Assembly: GCA_021014945.1 (NCBI GenBank)
Contig: MU266354.1
Span: 124,001 to 188,000, forward strand
DNA: 64,000 nt
Reading direction: 5' to 3'
Source of the DNA: Leucogyrophana mollusca
Taxonomy: Eukaryota; Basidiomycota; Agaricomycetes; Boletales
Within the stretch, counting starts at the first letter, position 1. Each line of letters opens with the position of its first letter. The notes beneath the pieces are model-generated. The model had not been told where the DNA came from. It made no database searches and was given only the letters and a program-made list of their open reading frames with translations. Shown here in pieces: positions 60,202-64,000 of the stretch. A program made the position numbers and the translations under genes.

Positions 60202-62062
60202 GACACTTATTTTACCGAGTAGATGCGATCATCAAGAGATCAATGCTTCAGGCCAGAGCGCAAGCACTCGCGGAGCTGGGAGCAGGGTGGCCAAGTTGAT
60301 ATGCATCACAGTAATGGTATGTATTCTCTGACCATGTAACTCCTGTGGTTCCCAGCTGATGCAATGGATCTGGTAGGTTTACAGGACGTTCCAAATTTAC
60401 CACCGCGCAAACGCGCGCATCATATGGTAGACGGTTCGGGCCACAGTGCGCCTATCATATCCCAAGCTATGTCACTGCCTCTATGACTGAGATGAGACCG
60501 CCCCTCGGCATTCAAGAGAATGGCCGTCTGGCAGTTAATTCTGGAGATTTGAATTTTATCTATTTTACCTGCATTCTACCCATTCTCCGTAACTTTTGAA
60601 CGGCGGACAGTAATACCACCGTCAAACCTGGACACCATCTGACTCCTAGCACTGGCCATGTTGTTTTCCTGCTATCCCATTAGTTTGTATTGGAAACTAT
60701 GTATCATTCACTATCGTAATACTTCACTCTGCAAATACGGTGTTAGTCCGGCCTATGTCAGGTCCATTTTTACTGATAGATGTGAACCGAGCAATCGAGC
60801 CCGCGACCACGGAGGCGGATCAGCGGGACACCAAAAACCAGTGCAACAGATATGTGGCGACTGAATCGACACATGACTCCTCTCGCGAGGTGTGGTAGCC
60901 CTGTTCGTAGCAGAGGTCACCTTGATGAATACACCGAGGGGCCTATCGATGTGATATCTTGATGATCAGTTCTTTCTGCTGGCATGTACGTTCACTTTTA
61001 GGACGTTGGATGATCTACGGTCAACATGTCCCGTATGAGCCTGAGGGTATCACGGGCGCACTGCAAGGAACGATCCGAGCCAGGCGTTGGGAGTTAGCAT
61101 CAGGGAGCGCGGCTATGCTGGAAAGAAGCTTTTGGAAGCCAATGAGCGCAACCCTTGGATTAACTATGAGCACTAGTCCTTGAGGGTCCTGGATCGTTTC
61201 CTCGTTTCAGCTGTCACGGTACCGGTAATAGAGTGTAGGCTCTGCATCAAGCCTGATAATCAGAAGGCACGACGACGCGTTTGCATATGGGCCATACCTC
61301 GAAATACCCCGGAGAAGAGCTAGCAGTTGATGCTGGGAGCATCGCGACAACTAAGATATCTCCCATTCGTGCCTGTGTTGTCTTGCCAAGGAACACTGGT
61401 TTGTTGCTCCATCCTACTCATTAGCTAATCAGAGGTTCTTGTTGGCTACCGTAATAGCCATATGTGGCGCTCAAACTGCAGAGTTTGCACTGGCAGTCAT
61501 AAAATAGTCTTTTAGTCCTTCATTGTCTTGGACACAACCAGCGGCCATACGCCGCCCAAACCTCGGACTGCGGTAGGATGCAAGTACAATGACTGTTGCC
61601 ATACGGGCAAGCACGATGGCCTCAGCGGCATGGCTTTGACTGTTTCACTCATGGCTTTGACCAACACGGCAATGGCGGGCCTTTGTGGATTTGTGGCGAT
61701 TGTAGCGATGGTTGGTGGCCTTTCCAATGCTCTTGTCGGTGAATCAGTCTGGGCCACGTCCGTTGGCCACTCGCTTTGGCGATGGCTGGTATAAAACACG
61801 CTCGTTGCTCGTCGTTGTGGTTTGGTATTCGCGTGCCATACACGTGTATCATCTCACATCCCCGCTCGTTGTTTAAAAAGCTTTGTGCTCTGTGGCAATA
61901 TATCGACAACCTTCTCTTATCTGACTCGAGATCCTCAGCCGCTTTCTCAAGTCGTTGCTGGCACCAAGTCAATCCGTGCTCAAGCAAGGCAGTTACTTGA
62001 CACCCTCCCCGATCAGCCTTCGTGGTCACTCCAGTGTTATCATTACCCGAGTGTGCTTTGTG
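60202..62062. other. Intergenic 1.9 kb
   Basis: No supported gene. Short ORFs (for example 60959-61183 and 61528-61794) are not recognised. It may include 3' exons of the preceding unresolved gene and the promoter of the CCCH gene. Confidence 0.35.
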
Positions 62063-63519
62063 ATGTCACGCCACCCGAAATATCGAAGTGAGTAGAACAG
62101 TCTTACGCCTCTTCATCACCCTCATTACGTATCCTTAGCCAAAATCTGTCGTAATTTTGCCCTTGGACAGTGTAAACGAGGTGACAAGTGCACCTTCATT
62201 CACCCATCCCCTATATTATTCCCTCCCTTTGGCTCTATGAGCCCATTTGCATCTCAGCTCATTCTCAGCTGGCCAATGCTTGCCCCGCAGATGCCGCCCG
62301 GGGCATCTGCTCCATCGCCGTCCCCTGAGCTTATGCCACTCGTATTTCCCAGTCTCAATGACAGGACCAACTCCACTCCTATAAAGGAAGCACAGTCCCT
62401 ACTATTTTCTGCGCCAAGTGTCGACGAGCCACCAATCAGTTCTTTCCGTCCGGTGACTTATAAAACAAAGCATTGTCGCCACTTTGGTCGGAAGAACGGA
62501 TGGTGCCCACGCGGCGACGAATGCAACTTGTGGGTGGCGTTGCCTCATCTTTTCCAAACAGATTCATTCACCTCTGAAACACAGTATCCACGATGTAGCG
62601 CTGCTGCAGCCGCGCGATGATCTCGGGTCCATGGAACAGGCAGCCCCTCCGGCTATCGAATTGTCGACTCGGACCATCAGTGGCGGCGTGCGCATTGCCT
62701 CCCCGCCGGCGGGTCACTGCTGGTCATATGTTCAGGGGGTTTGTCGAGATCCCGCATGCCAATACGTTCACCCTGCAGATATTTCACCGTGTTCGTACTT
62801 CTCTTTCCGCGCCACCGATCTATCTTTGGCACTGACTCGATCCCGTTTGCCTTGCGGCTGTAGATATTAGATACACCCCCTGTGGTGAATGGCCCAATTG
62901 CGAACGGGGTCCTTATTGCACATTCCAGCACCCTGTGTCCGTTGCTCCGCTCGCTCCGGTACCAATTCCTGTGTACTCCCCACCTCCTGTCATCGCTTCC
63001 CATCTGAGCCATCTCGGTGCTGCGATGCCTATCCCAGAGATAGCCTGCCCCTCGCGCTTGGCTTCGGGCACTAGTCAGGCGTCCGTGCTTCCCTACGGCG
63101 CCTATGAAATTAACGGAACAACATATTACCCACCCCAAGTTCTTAATCCGCAATTCCCTTACGGTCAGAGTGCGCCCGAGTCATACCCACAGCAAGATCA
63201 AACCCCAATCTACCCCCAGCCTGATTTATACGACCAAAGCTGGATACCGCAATGCCCCAGCACCGACGACGTTTTTACCACGAACGATGGCGTAGTGGCC
63301 GATGGGCAGTGGGTGCCGCCACCAACAACCCCCGTGGAAACTCATCCCGAGATTGAGGTGGCTTCGACCGATTCTACACTCGAGGCTGAGGCGGCGCGGC
63401 TAACATCAACTCAAGACGACGAATTCCCGTACCGCCCGCCGAAAAATCAGCGCGTAGGCCATGCTAGGCGCGTTAGTGTTTCGATGAAGAAGCTCGATGG
63501 CATAAATGCGAGGCTATAG
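62063..63519 (+). CDS. Four-finger CCCH zinc finger protein
   Basis: Putative RNA-binding protein. A tiny first exon (62063-62087, MSRHPKYR) splices across GTGAGT..CTTAG into KICRNFALGQCKRGDKCTFI (finger 1, ending HP). The next exon has KHCRHFGRKNGWCPRGDECN; the splice over GTGGGT..CACAG gives ECNFIHD (finger 2). Then GHCWSYVQGVCRDPACQYVH (finger 3). A further intron leads to YTPCGEWPNCERGPYCTFQH (finger 4). The rest is Pro/Gln/Tyr-rich (SYPQQDQTPIYPQPDLYDQS) and ends RRVSVSMKKLDGINARL. CCCH fingers bind AU-rich or poly(A) RNA, but which class applies here is unknown. The start is supported by the splice giving a typical KYRTKICRNF opening. Confidence 0.82.
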
Positions 63520-64000
63520 TCTCAATCTCGTCCGTGCCGCTAGGCGTAAAGCATCCCGCAGGCGGTCGTATCTCAGTTGGCTTGCTCCTTCCTTTGGTAA
63601 CTCATGATGACGCTAGAGTTTCTGGTGAAGATGATCAATGGAAGTGTACAGAGTTTATGCTTCTTAGTTTAGTAGACTAACACCCATTTGTATCTCGTTT
63701 TCCTCGTATCCTTGTTTATATCACTCATTGAAGAGTCGCAAACCATCATTTTCACCGCACCCCGAAAACGTGATGTGCATTAGACGTTTCTCAATCAACG
63801 AGAAACTCCCCATCGACGATGTCGCTACACGAAACACCGTTTCGTTCAAGTATAAGGGGTGAATATTCGAAATCGACTCTAGGTAACCCCCCTTCACTTA
63901 GCCTCTCACGGCTGTTCACATCGTCTATCTATTGTCACGGGTCGATCAACCCAACACTATGGCGCATATGACGGGTCAGTTATATCGAGCATCTCCTTGG
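63520..64000. other. 3' flank of the CCCH gene to window end
   Basis: No gene recognised. An ATG at 63959 near the edge may start another gene, but only about 40 bases are visible. Confidence 0.35.

Noticed and set aside
61528..61794. Hydrophobic ORF in the gap before the CCCH gene
   Set aside because: Low complexity and repeats of ATGGCTTTGAC; no family match and no supporting exons.
1..64000. tRNA, rRNA or transposase genes
   Set aside because: I looked for B-box-like GTTCGANTC cores and for transposase or reverse transcriptase motifs by eye and found none convincing; a tRNAscan-SE run would be decisive.

Overview
The window is nuclear DNA from a filamentous basidiomycete, most likely an Agaricomycete. 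Genes are compact and rich in short introns (about 50-90 bp, GT-AG), and housekeeping genes sit beside families typical of mushroom-forming fungi: Clp1-like, a DUF6534-type seven-pass membrane protein, MYND proteins, F-box-like single-exon proteins and a kinase-like protein. I cannot name the species. Most gene models below were assembled by following reading frames across inferred introns.

Layout, left to right: an OCRL/INPP5B-type inositol 5-phosphatase with a C-terminal RhoGAP-like domain (+, 0.3-4.8 kb); a kinase-like protein (-); GWT1, the GPI inositol acyltransferase (-); RAE1/GLE2 mRNA export factor (+); mitochondrial calcium uniporter MCU (+); an APC-family permease (-); a MYND protein (-); a tandem array of three 2-oxoglutarate/Fe(II) oxygenase paralogues (+, 18.9-24.4 kb); a Tag1-like single-pass membrane protein (-); sulfite oxidase (-); mitochondrial ribosomal protein bL28m (+); two small secreted proteins (30.0-31.8 kb); an NT-C2 domain protein (+); a 2.1-kb gene-poor stretch; a Clp1-like developmental protein (+); a SET protein (+); an F-box-like protein (+); a third small secreted protein (-, 41.7-42.1 kb); a DUF6534-type membrane protein (+); an acidic nuclear-type protein (-); seryl-tRNA synthetase (+); IRE1 (-) and JIP5/WDR55 (+), divergent over 220 bp; an ALDH7/antiquitin-type aldehyde dehydrogenase (+); an unrecognised coiled-coil protein (+); and a four-finger CCCH protein (+).

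The genes do not form one pathway. The accessory signals are the three-copy oxygenase array with conserved intron phases but differing active-site motifs, and a small family of secreted proteins dispersed over 12 kb that share a phase-1 intron directly after a conserved aromatic-Cys motif. No transposon with coding capacity, CRISPR array, rRNA or convincing tRNA was seen. I found no clear new multi-gene system; the oxygenase array and the secreted family are the best candidates for follow-up.
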